64,000 bases of DNA from Crocodylus rhombifer (lineage: Eukaryota; Chordata; Crocodylia; Crocodylidae): contig JAVSML010024604.1 of assembly GCA_038503035.1 (NCBI GenBank), positions 511,773 through 575,772 of the forward strand, given 5' to 3'. Shown here one piece after another: positions 45,414 to 56,709 of the stretch. A program made the position numbers and the translations under genes. Every line of letters starts with the position of its first letter. Within the stretch, counting starts at the first letter, position 1. The notes under the pieces are model-generated. The model ran no database searches. It was not told the origin of the DNA and was given only the letters and a program-made list of their open reading frames with translations.

Positions 45414-46230
45414 AATCTTCTACTTTTGCTTTCTCCAAATCCTAATGTTGTGCCTTTTGGAATGGGCAAGAAATGAGTCCTTGGATTTCTCAGGAGAAAA
45501 ATGACAACTCCAATTCCGAGTTGTGACTGAGTTGGACTTATTCAGTACTCACTATAGACCAGGGTAGCCCCAGGGCGGCTCACCCTTACCTTCAGCTGCA
45601 GTGAGCCTTTCACACAAGTGGCTGCTACTGTTGAAGATAGGTTTGAGCAGCAGCATTGTGATTACCTGTGCTTCCCCTCAGCCATTCCCCCAACCTGTCT
45701 GTACATCAGAGTTACAGGAGTCTGGCAGTGCCCTCATGCCTGTTGTGTGCCATGCACAGAATCCCAGGTCCAGGGTAGGGGGCACTTAGCTTCACATCTC
45801 TGCATCAGTGGAGGGGGCATACACTGAGATCCAGGACTACAGCATCTGAAATGGACTGGGTTCTCTGGGTGAATGCAATCTCTTTTATTCAACCAACTAA
45901 ATACTCGGAAAAATTGTTCTTTGCAAGCTTTTGGGCACACACACCCTTCTTCAGGCATAGGGGGAGTCTGCTTTGTGTGTTGAGAATTCAGATCTATTCA
46001 GGAGTGCATTCAGTGGTGGCAGTCTGTGTGGGGTGCACAGGCACATGGGGAGGGGGAACAGCGAGCAGAGTAGCAGATAGGGCAGAGGAAGAGGGGATTG
46101 TGGCACAGGTGCCCAGCAGGCTGGTGCCCAGCGCTGGACACACAGCCCGCCCCTGCGAATCCACCTGTGGAGCACTGCACCAGTAGGTAGACTGGTTTCT
46201 GCAGCCCTGGGGAAGGGTGGGGCTGCGGCA
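45414..46230. other. Upstream flank of the CpG island
   Basis: It includes a reptile interspersed repeat tail on the minus strand at 45875-45960, with TGAAGAAGGGTGTG, AAAGCTTGCAAAG and GAATAAAAGAGATT. The remainder becomes steadily GC-rich toward 46200. Confidence 0.5.
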
Positions 46231-47655
46231 CTGACCAGTAGGGCACTCGGCGCTACGCAAACAGCGCACGCCTCAGGCAGCCCCCTGAGCGGTACGCAAT
46301 CAGCTTATGCCTCGGTAGCCCCCAGCCGCGCTCTGTGCTGGCGCACTACGTTGTTCCGCGCGGAGGAGGGGGAACCAGTAGGGGGCGCCACTGCGCATGA
46401 CCCCTGGCTCGGCCCTGCCGCAACGCTCCATCTCCACGTGAGGGCCGCGCTGGCCCCAGCCCCAGCCCCAGAGGGGGCGTGGCCTCCCGCAGCGTCTCCT
46501 GCTTCCGCCACGCCCCCCCCATCCCCCACGAGCCGGGGTCTCTTGCTGCCCGCGCGCTGTTGTCGGCGCTCGCCGCCCTTCGGCATCGCTCCTCCCCTTT
46601 CACCCCCCTCCCCACTTGGAGAGTTGGTACATTCCTGCCCGCCCCGTTTCCTCCCTCACCCCCCCCAATCCCCCCTGCGACTCCCCGCCGTGGTCTGCTC
46701 CGGCCCGGCCCGGCGGCTGCACGGGAGAGCCCGCGGCAGGCAGGGAAGGGACGGGACTGGACTCGTCGCCCGCTGAAGCGCCGGCTCCTGCGGAGCGGAC
46801 AGGAGAGCGGCTCCCCAGCCCCGGCCAGCACCATGAGGTGAGCGGGGAGGGGGGCTGCGGCTGGCTGGGTCTTCACCCCACCCCGGACGTTGTGTGTGTG
46901 GTAGGGGTCGCTGCGGGGTCTCGGCGGTGGGGAGGGGTCTTATTGTCCCGGCGGTGGGGAGGGGTCTTCTCCCCGCGCCGCCGCCTGTTGTTTCCATCTA
47001 TAGAAATACTCCATTGCAGCCCCCCCCCGGCGGCGGTTGGGGTCTGCGCGCGAACGTTGGGGGAGGGGGGGAGCGCGCGCGGCCGTAACGGCCGCGCTCG
47101 GGGGGGAGGGGCTGGGGCGCGCGGCGTGTTCCTGCTGCCCGGGGCGGGCGAGACTCACCTGGTGCCGTGGGGGGAGGGCGCCTCCTGTCGCGCGCCGGCC
47201 CGCCCGCCCGCCCGCGGGTGTTGCATTGCAGCAGCGGCGGCAGCTGGTTTTTTTCCCTGTGTAATCAATAAATAGGAGCGAGGAGCCCCCCTCCCCCCAG
47301 GCCGGAGGCTGCGGGCTGGGAAGTCCCCGGTGGGGGGCGGCCAGGGGATGCCCCTCGCTGCCGCGTCCCTGGAAGGCGGCTGTGTGCCCACCCCCCAGTG
47401 CTCCGGCGGCGCCTCCCGGCTGGCTCCGAAACTCCTTTGTGTGGCCGGCGGAGACCCGGGCAGCAGCAGGGCGCCGGCGGCCACAGCCGTGCCCGGCCTG
47501 TCTGCGGCAGTGCGGCCCGGCGTGGGGGCCGGCGGCTTCGCTCTTTCCTCCGAGCCGGGGCTGCCTGCCTGGTTCTCGTCCTGCACCCCCCTCCCAAGGG
47601 CAAATGCTCCCTGACCGTCCTCGGCATGGGGAGGGCTCCTTCCCTTCCCAGCCTC
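46231..47655. promoter_or_regulatory. CpG island, probable gene promoter
   Basis: About 1.4 kb of very G+C-rich DNA is dense in CpG, unlike all else in the window except the LTRs. It has GGGGGCGTGG and GGGGCGGGC boxes of Sp/KLF type and a TGCGCATG site of NRF1 type (46391-46398). There is no TATA box. It holds the strong splice donor at 46838 on the + strand and a second perfect donor on the minus strand at 47153-47158, so transcription may run both ways. Confidence 0.85.
46600..46837 (+). other. Candidate exon 1 of an unidentified gene
   Basis: The exon ends GAG before donor GTGAGC at 46838. An ATG at 46833-46835 in good initiation context (CAGCACCATGA) lies just 2 bases from the exon end. 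The frame of that ATG is open upstream without a stop for more than 350 bp, so an earlier start cannot be excluded. The start of the exon is a guess. Joined to the candidate exon at 56662 the ATG gives an 8-codon reading frame (MSEYSSLK then stop). Joined to the exon at 63424 it gives 12 codons. The ATG is then an upstream mini-frame, unless another exon outside the window continues it. Confidence 0.55.
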
Positions 47656-50600
47656 TTCTTCGGGGGTTCTTCTCCGCCGAGGGCTTTCTACCAGCGATGT
47701 CTGTGTTTGTAGTTATTGTTTGCAGCTCTTTATGCAGGGTGTTTTTGGTTGTTTTTTTTTTTTGTTTTTTTTAAAGCTCTGCTTATATCCTAATGTGTGG
47801 TAGCTTTCCTTTTGGCCTTAAACAGTGGTATTTTCTGCAGGTATCCAAATTCTCAATGCCTGAAAAAAAATCACCATGTAACTTGCTGTAGTCACAAGCA
47901 CTGTACAGGGGAGAGCTGAGATTTTGATGTCTGGGTTTAGTGTTTTTAAGCATTGTTGAAGCAACAGTTTTAATAAGCCGGTCCCTGCTAGAAGGGGGTT
48001 GGTGTGATTGGGCTGGTTCACCCTTTTAGTGTGTAGACACAGCTTTCACCTAGTAAGCCCTCCCCAGGATACTTTATGCTAGCCTCATGAGCAAAATAAT
48101 CTGACTGGCAAAAACAGCCTTATGCTGAAATAATTGCATGTGTACTAGTGGTTGTAACACCTAAGAAGCATTACAAAAGAAAAAGGCAAGTCCTTAACAT
48201 CACTGCACCAGCAAAAGTTTCTAGTGTAGATGTGGGATGAAGCTGCCTACTTAGACATAACATGTAGTTAACTTTGAGTAATCTGCATATTCACACATTC
48301 ATGCAGACTCTAAGCATGAACATCACGCTTAGTATTTTGTGCCTGCAGATGCTAAGTGCAGATCATTACCCAGCAGCAGATATGTTCTGAATTAAGTACT
48401 CCTGATGAGTGATTACTGGATGTTTTAAAGAAATCTAAATTCTTCAATAAGTTGAAGTTAAAGGCCTGTATAAATACTTTCAAGTTGTGCCTATTAAACT
48501 GAATCAGTCTAAAAATCATGTACTTAAGTCATGTAGTCCTCTTACGTGGACACTGTTAAATCAGTTTCAAAATCAATTTGGTTTAATTGCCACAACAGGT
48601 ATGAGAGGGCAAGCCTTCTGTGAGCACCTCCTTTTGAGGCTTGTTTAGACTAGCATAGAAAATGCATTTCCAAAATACATTAGTTAAAACGTGTTTTAAA
48701 TAGGACTTAGGGCTTGAGGTTGAATGGTAGAAGGGATACAAGAAACACCAAGGAAAAGCTTTTTCCTGAAAGAAAAAAGCGGGACTAAAGCCGGCTGGAC
48801 ATTTAGTTAAAACATGTCTTCAAGGCAGGAAAGTTGTTTTTATATTGTTGCTGGATGAGGTAAACCTTTGTAAGGGAGTGGATGCCAACATGACCAGCTA
48901 ACACACAATATACAGCTTGCCTGTCTCTACTGGAGTGTTCTGTGTTTAACTAGCATGTTTTAAAATATTTATTTTTATCTGTATCTAGACAGAGAAAAAG
49001 ATTAGACAATTTAAAACTTAATTCTAAGGTGGAGGCTCCTCTAGTTTTCCATAGAGGAAATGCCTATAGCTTGAGTCATTATAAACTGACCTAGCTTTGT
49101 AGTAATCTGTACAAATGACAAATTGTATACATTGACCAGTATGAAAGGAACAGATATTCATAATCATTTCATGGTACACTAAGTCTTTCTGACCTGAAAT
49201 AACTGTTGCTACTCTTGGCAATAAAGAGCAAATTGCAAAGTGGCCAGAAGACCATTCTCTTTTAAATCCGAGCCTGAAATAATTTTGGATTGATGCTTAT
49301 GAAATCCTGCCGCCTTATTTTGGTATCTAGTTGACTGTTTAAATATTACAACTTTTTTTTTCTTGTCAAATAAAACAATGTCATTTTAAGCTGTCTAATT
49401 ACACTCCACAAGTTTATATGCTTAATATTGGATTCCTAAACATCAGATCATGATGTTTAATTTTTACAATGGGTTTTTTGTATTTGAATGAAGATGATGT
49501 AGCATCTTGGTACATTTCAGGTACTGGACACAGACTGCATGTGTCTTAAAACTGAAATTACCTAGCAGTAAAGAGAACTGCATGTATAAAGTTGCTAATT
49601 TCAGAAAGGTTATGTTTGGCTTGCATGTGGCCTTCAGCTTGTCCTCCTCTTAGGTAGGCGACTGGTTGATTCCTGCAGACATCTCTTTCTGTTAATGTAT
49701 TGCAATTTAAGGTGATGCTTGTAATGCAGTGTTGCTTGAATGTATTTATGTCATAATAATAGGTAATAGGAAATAGATACATGGGCTAGAGATTTCTAAA
49801 TAATAGCAGGTTGGGATGTTGAAAAGAGTGGGTAGGTTAAAATATATTTTTAAAATTATTGTGTGTTTGCTGCTTCTATTTTAAAATTTATTTTCTTGTA
49901 GCATGACATCTGGTTGTGCTGTATTGGAAGCTAGTATGTAAATAACATTCTGAACACAATATCAAAATGTTTTGTTTTTTTTTTTTCAATAAAGAGGTTG
50001 ATTCATACATTTCTAAAATTCTTATCTTAAATGGAGTGCAAATGGGGCAGAAAATGCTTTTCAGCATTCAGTGGGTATTGTGACAACTCGTAGTTTCAGA
50101 GTTTAGTTTCTGAAGGCTGTATACAACCTAATAAACTTTTCAGGATGCTCATTTTAAAATTTAAATGGTGCAGTCGTTTTGGATTTAAACTTCTATGATA
50201 TACGTAGGGGGAGCACTACATTCTATGAGTGCATACAGTTCAGAAAAATGAAACAAGACGGTTCTAGTTTAATTGTCCAGATTGAAGGAAATGCAGAAAA
50301 GAGATGTCGGATATCAGAAAGTGCAAATTATACATTCAGAGTTTCACCCATTATTTCTTTACTTTCCTATGTGTTGTTTTATGGTTGGCAAAAAGTTATT
50401 GTTCTGACAGACCAATTATGGTTTTATGTAGGTTCTATTTTTAATAGCACTTCTGTTCAGTGGGAAAAGTGGCTGGATTATATCAGATTTGGCATTAATG
50501 CATTTCATTTCCTACTTAAGTTAAAATAATGAGGAAGTTATCATTATCTTTAAATCCAAAATGATATCTGAAACAACCTTAAAATTCTCCTTGCACATGG

Positions 50601-50978
50601 CTTGTAATTCTTCTATGCAAATATTTTGATTTTTAAAAACAGATCGGGCAACGTTGTTAAAATTAGTCAAGTGGATTTTTGTGCCAGTCAAATAGATTTT
50701 TGTTACCTCTTAAAAACTGCATTGAGGCATGGTATCGTTTACTGTTGGTTTAATAAAAGTTAGAAAAATACAGGCTCGGACCAGTAGGACCGAAATGAAG
50801 AGTTTCATTACAATAAAGAATAACTGAGGAATCTCATGTGCATCCTAGAGTTCCTTGCTATATGTGTACGTAACCCAAAAGGTGAGAGAATTGATGATGG
50901 CAGCATGGTCAACTAATTTCTATCTTCTGTTGCAACAGTAGAATAAAAGGAGCCAGTAACTTTGACCATTGAAGTGTA

Positions 50979-51344
50979 CAGGAAACCCTTGCTATTTGTG
51001 AACTCTGGATTTCTGGATTCAATATTTGTGGTGTGCCACACCAATGGCACAGTCGCATTTGGGGTGGGTCAGGGCACTGCACCACGCTGCTAGTTCTGGA
51101 TCGGGGTGGAGAGCGAGCGCTGAGGAAGGCGGTGGCATCTTCTCCCCTGGAGATAGCCGCAGTGATGCTCAGAGTGTGTGCAGTGTGGCGGGGGGGGGTC
51201 GGTCCTCAGGTGCTGTGGGGGAGCCCCGCGATCAATGTGGGGGAGCAGGGGTTGGTCTGATGGGGAGCCCCATCAGTATTTGCAAGTTTTACCATTCGCA
51301 GGGATCTCCGGAACATATCCCTTGCGCATGGTGAGGGTCTCCTG
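50979..51344. mobile_element. 366-bp pogo/Tigger-type element with TA duplication
   Basis: The ends CAGGAAACCCTTGCTATTTG and, inverted, CAGGAGACCCTCACCATGCG follow the CAGxxxACCC terminal pattern of pogo/Tigger transposons, with TA on each side. The interior is GC-rich and does not encode a transposase. Confidence 0.75.
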
Positions 51345-54300
51345 TATTGCCCAAGAATTACTATATATAGGGTTAAATTTCAGATTTGTTCTTCTCTTTT
51401 AGCATTTAATTTCAGCATGACATATTACATATTGGAAAGAATGCTTAATCTAGGACAGAGTTATTTCACAAAATGTTGAAAGTGCACACCAGTTATTTAA
51501 ATCAGACTGTGTTTGATACTGTATGTGTTCCCAACCACTACATTTCTCATTTCTCAAGAGTAGAATTGGAGGGGTAGGCAGACTTTCCAGGTAGGCACAA
51601 GAATTTGGTTCAGGTTACTTGCCTTGTTCTAAGAAAACTAACAGATGGACTGAGTCATCTGTCTGATACTGGTGCAGACTTCGTTAGTTAGCACTTCATT
51701 TGTGACAGTTGCAAGCAATTCTTGGACTGGCTGTTTTCTGCCCATGTGATATGGAATTTGACAACTGCTTTGCCCCAAGGTCTCTGGCTAGAATTTAGTG
51801 AATTATTTTGATAGTAGATTTATAAGCTTTTCATTCATAGAAATCTTGAGGACTAAATGTGCATCAACCAGAACATGCTTTTTCCTACAAAGTGCTTTCT
51901 GGCGATCTTGTATTGCAGAGTTCCAAAACTAAAAATGAGCAGGGAGAGGTGCGATCTCAGGAGGCTGAGATCAGCATGACTCTGATAGGGTAAATGCAAG
52001 TTGCTTTCCATTGCCCTTTATTTAGGGCCTTGGGATGACTTCTATGGAAAAAGTAAAGCTTGTCACATTTTTCCTGTCTTCCTGTTCCAACCAGCTAACA
52101 CGAAGGGGGCTGAGAGTCTCTTCTCTCTCCCCACAAAATAGGGAGAGGTAGATGCCCTCTCAGTAGTTGTTAATTGAACAGCGTGATACACTTAGATCAT
52201 CTGTGAGAGGAATATTTAACTGCGGCATGTGTGTGTGTCAGGCTTATGGAGTGGGCTCCCTACTCTTGTACATTTCACTCAATTTACTATAGGAGTATAG
52301 TTCTAAACCATTAGGCAGGGTTTATGTACATCGTATACCCAAACTTAAGTTCTTTTTTTTAACGTAGACTTTTAATTTAAAATAATTATTTACTTAATTC
52401 TTGCTTTGTTCAGCAATGTAGAAGTATGTATGTGCTAGTTGTAGCTAAACACCTGGATATGTTCAGGTTCTGCACATTAAAATTCCACTTGGTGCTGAGA
52501 CAGTACTTAGAATCAGAATTCTAATATTGGCTAAAAGTAAAAATACTGTAGACTGAGCTCATGTGAGCTAGTTTGAACAACTTTTTTTTTTCTTTTTTTT
52601 TTTTTTAACTTTCCTGACCACAGTCCTTTTTCTCTAGTCTAGCAAAGTTGCGAATTGTGCAGAGCTTGTGGCATTTTTGTGTTGAGAGAATCTGTCTGAT
52701 AGGGGTTAATATGATACAGTTCCCACTTCCATGTGTGCCTGGATTAAAACTGACCTTGTAGGTAGAAAAAAAAAAGTCCTCTTACCCATTTTGCTACCTT
52801 AACCTTCCATATATTTTTTTCACAAATTTGAAGCACAACCAGGATTTTTTGTATCCATCTGGCAGCATCCATAGAACGTTGTGTATTAAGAACAAGTGCT
52901 GCATCTTTGTGCTGCTTTGCTTTTGAATGGGTGTGGGGGGGATACCTTAAGGTGTGTGCTTAAAGGACTAGATTTGAATCATAAATAGCTAAGCCCTCAC
53001 TTACAATCTATATCTGTGTCTGTATGCATGTAATATTTAAAATATTTTCTGGTAGCTGAATGAAGGAAAGTGGAGAGTTGTTATTTATGACAGTATTTTT
53101 TAAATTTCATGGTACATCTCTACCAACTAGTATTTATACTTTGTTAAAAAAATAAGCTGTTTAAAAGAAAAACGTGAGGAAGCTAAAATAAGATCATGCT
53201 TTAACACCTTTTGTGTGGTGCTGTGCTATAATCTTTCTGCAGGTTAAATTAGAGGTGGAAAAACTAGTCTTCTGATTTACAGTCTGTACCATCAGTAACA
53301 AGTACACTTTTCTGGAGGCAGCACAAGAGCTAAATAAAGTGTTGCTTGCTTAACCCTTGTGGAAACAAAGGAAATCTGAGATGTATGGTCGAGCCAAATG
53401 AATCTGCTTCTATAATGCCTGATGCCTAGTGCAGTCCTCCTTTATCTAGTCTAAAAATGTACTACGTCTTTTCATTAACAGTGCAGGGGGGATTTTGTTT
53501 AGATTTTACTTTATTTTTTTTAAAAGATGCTCTAGAAACTTGCCTACATTGAAGGAAGCACTGAGAGAAACTTTTTGGAGGTTGATAAAGAAGTGTAATT
53601 TTGCTATCCTTTCATGTTCCTAAAATTCATTCTAGAGTTTGTCCTTATTTATTAGATTAATAATTAATTTGTAGTACTCTTCCAGGGTCCCAAGGGTTCA
53701 AGTGTGTATATCTTATACTCACTATTTCTAGTATTTTACTTGTCATGTTTAAAACTCTCACTCCCTCTTTTTAATATTGGTCTCATCACAGAAGCAAAGA
53801 TGTTGAAATTTCAGATTGGCAATTTACAACAGGGCCTTTTTTTTTTTTTGCTTTGTACAGTTCTAAGCAAGCAATGTGCTCTGACATTAAAAAGAATTCT
53901 AATTTCACAGTGTGTCACTATGCAGATTTAGTATGGCTTGGACCTGTTGTTCCCTTGACTTCTGTTCCCCATTAACAGGGAAGAACTTAAATGAGTGGTT
54001 TTTAGGCATTTAAGTCCAAAATTACGACCCAAAAGAATCTGTGCTCAGCAGCTGCCTGACTATGGAAGGACCTGAAACTTGAGTTTTCTTTTGGGCCTGA
54101 AAATGAGCTAGAGACCTTTAGGTTCAATGCTGCATATTCCTAGAACTGTTCCAGTTTGAGCAGCTAGGAGCTGAACTACCTTATGTTCTGTTTGCATCTA
54201 GAAACAAAGTGGAGTGGCATCCAAGTTTCCAGAGGGACCTGATTTTATAGGCATCCTTTTAGGTTTCCTATCCCACACCAGCAGGATTGGGAAAGTGCAA

Positions 54301-55563
54301 AAATGGTTGCTTGGTTTTAAAATGTATCTGGTGGGACTGTCTGCCTTTAAAGAACCAGTAGTTACTGTACTTGCCCAAGGAGCAAATCGGCTATTTTCTA
54401 GGCTTTCAGCCTGAGAAATGTACTCCTTTCCCACTTCCCAAATAAGTGCTCTTGTTACCAAATAACGGGCCAGGTTGGGTGACACATTCCACCACTTCCG
54501 TTAAACATGAGGTACTATTCAACAAATAATCCAGAGTTCATGGTACCAGAATCCTAAGTGGGACCCTGCCTCTAACTTTGTGCTTAAGGCAGTGACTCGG
54601 AGGCAGTGTCCTGCTTTCTGGTCCCTGTTCAAAGGGCTGTGCATCTTCCATTAAACATTAATTTGAAAAATAAAAATAAAAATTGGGGCGTGTGTGGAGT
54701 GTTGATTTATAATCTTTTCTAACTTTACTTTTTTCAAAACAGATTTGACACTTTTAAAAAATGTTTTGATTAGAGCATATTGTTTTCCAGTATTTTGATT
54801 CTGTGGGCTTTATTTAAGATGACTCTTCTCTTATTGCTCCATTAGAGTGAAAGCATGTTACCTCTTTGCTTTGCTGTAGAAAATTTAAAAAAAGTAAAAA
54901 CTCAGTGTTCATGCTGATTGGAATTTACATTAGGAAATATGCACTCTTTCTTTTGAGTATCCTAGGTAGTAAACACCTAGTCTTTAAAGGGGGCAATAGT
55001 TATCAGAAAAGTGACCGTCAAAACTTATTTGAAACTTAATTACCTTGTTGTGCATATCTGCTAACCTTGTATGTCTAGGCCACTTTACTTTGGCTAGCAG
55101 TTTTTGGCATTAGCTTTGTAGGGCTAGTACAATGACTAAAGTATCCGTCCAGATCGCTTTGGTTTCTCATGTTTTCTCAGAAAAACGTAATGCAGTAATA
55201 GTTGCAGAACCTTTGGTACTATTAGCATTGGGAAGAGTGGGACCATAGTTAGACCATATTAAGGTTTTCATTATGTTGCCATTTAGGTTGGTCTGGCTGT
55301 CTGAATTTTACATGTAACTTGTTTACTTTTTGAATCAATAAAATAAATCTTTTTTTATGTCCTTCCAAAACAGAACAGGCTTTTCCTAAGTAGTCTAGGT
55401 GATACATTTGCTATGAAAATAGTTTGCTGTGAAGAATATACAGTGATATTTTACCTCCTTGTTCCTCAGGCCATTTACCTGTATTGGTCTTCTGTTGTGT
55501 ACAGTTTTTTTACATAAGCAAGTAACACTTCCTTAGATTTTAAAAGAACACATTTTCTTTGTA

Positions 55564-55965
55564 CAGTAGACCCCTGATTTACATGAGTATTGCATACCGG
55601 GGGAATTCTGTGCAAGATGGGACGACTTTCCACATAGAAATAATAGAATAGTAAGGAGTTGTGTACCCTAGACATACCTTAGTCATAGCTTTTTTTTTTT
55701 CCCCTTTTCTTGGTGAAATCGCCTTTAGGACACGCATCTAGTGTCTCACCTATGCATCTTGAGATGCTGCTACCACAATGGTGGCACAGCTCTGCTTGAT
55801 TCTGCCTGCAAATCTTGTGTGGCGTTCACATATATATGTGAATCTTGCAAGTGTTTGCATATATATGTGAATCTTGAGGGGTATTTTCCAGTCTAGACCC
55901 TACTAAAAAATCGCATAAACATTTGAGATGCCAAAGTCGGAATCGTGTAAATCGGGGGTCTGCTG
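55564..55965. mobile_element. 402-bp pogo/Tigger-type element with TA duplication
   Basis: The ends CAGTAGACCCCTGATTTACA and, inverted, CAGCAGACCCCCGATTTACA differ at two positions in 20 and are flanked by TA. It carries an internal 29-bp-spaced duplication of CATATATATGTGAATCTTG (55829-55847 and 55858-55876). There is no transposase frame. Confidence 0.85.
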
Positions 55966-56020
55966 TATCTCTAATCATTACAGACTATTCATGCTTCCTT
56001 CTCTCTCTGAGAGCCTCTCT

Positions 56021-56318
56021 TAGGCTGCAGATGACATGTTGATCCCAGGAGAAACAATTTTCTTCTGAGACAAAGTGCAGTTGTTCTGATGCCCGTGTCT
56101 GTTGTCATGGGACAGGCCCAAAATATTTTATGGGATAAGAAGTGCTAATGGTTTGTGTCAGGACATCACAAAGTACATCTGAACACTTGCCCTGGGATCG
56201 CATCACTGAATTGGTGGTAGAAAAGCAGCAGTGCATTCAGCCACATGCCAGTCTCCTGTTCCAGGACAAACACGGGCACAACTAGTCCTGGGACAAATGC
56301 CACGTCTGTTCCTAGTGT
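56021..56318. mobile_element. Possible DNA element with inverted ends
   Basis: The left end has TAGGCTGCAGATGACATG then GATCCCAGGA; the right end inverted has TAGGAACAGACGTGGCA then GTCCCAGGA. Similarity in the same order over about 30 bp suggests a decayed DNA transposon. No target duplication was found. Confidence 0.35.
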
Positions 56319-56661
56319 AGTAATGAAACATCATAAAGAAATGTACCCATTAATGTACATAGTACTAAATTATGCTCTCTGTGCTCATCTGTAATTGAGG
56401 ATAATGGGAAGCGTGTGTTTCTTTGGGCAGTTCTTGAAGCTTTCATTAGGAATGAATCTTCTATAAAATAGTCTAAATAATAGATATGAATGAAATATTT
56501 TTTCCTTTAAGCAAGAACTGAACTTCTAAAATAGAAATGACAGGTCTAGTGAAGAATTTAATTGTATAGTGTGCTTAGTTTTGGTAAGTGCAGTTAGTGG
56601 TTAGTTTCTGTAAAACTGCAGTTACTTGCTGTGGGATAACTTAATTTTTTTTTCCTTACAG

Positions 56662-56709
56662 TGAATATAGTAGTCTGAAATAATATGGCATTGCCTGACT
56701 GACAAAACG
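56662..56709 (+). other. Candidate 48-bp leader exon 2
   Basis: A strong polypyrimidine tract and TTTCCTTACAG precede it, and AAACG|GTAAATG provides a usable donor. It has stops in all three frames (TGA, TAA, TAG), so it would be non-coding leader. If the donor is not used, a later weak one (GCTG|GTCAGT, exon end 56797) would include an open frame from ATG 56728 beginning MNLIMAEAINQSNGMTAKV. I do not recognise that protein. Confidence 0.4.

Larger units (their letters stand above)
46838..56661 (+). other. Candidate intron 1
   Basis: It starts GTGAGC and would end TTTCCTTACAG. Besides the rest of the CpG island it contains two pogo-type elements, a possible DNA element at 56021-56318, poly-T runs (52580-52607) and otherwise plain AT-rich DNA. 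The 116-codon frame at 50179-50529 has no recognisable domain and is probably chance. Confidence 0.45.

Noticed and set aside
46351..46776. 141-codon plus-strand frame in the CpG island
   Set aside because: Stop codons are rare in such GC-rich DNA. Pro/Ala/Arg richness and overlapping frames on both strands argue against a protein.
48000..48240. Possible hAT from TAGTGTGTAGAC and CTAGTGTAGATG
   Set aside because: The two pieces are in the same orientation, not inverted, so they do not form one element.
50179..50529. 116-codon frame in candidate intron 1
   Set aside because: There is no recognisable domain. AT-rich composition and lack of splice borders point to chance.
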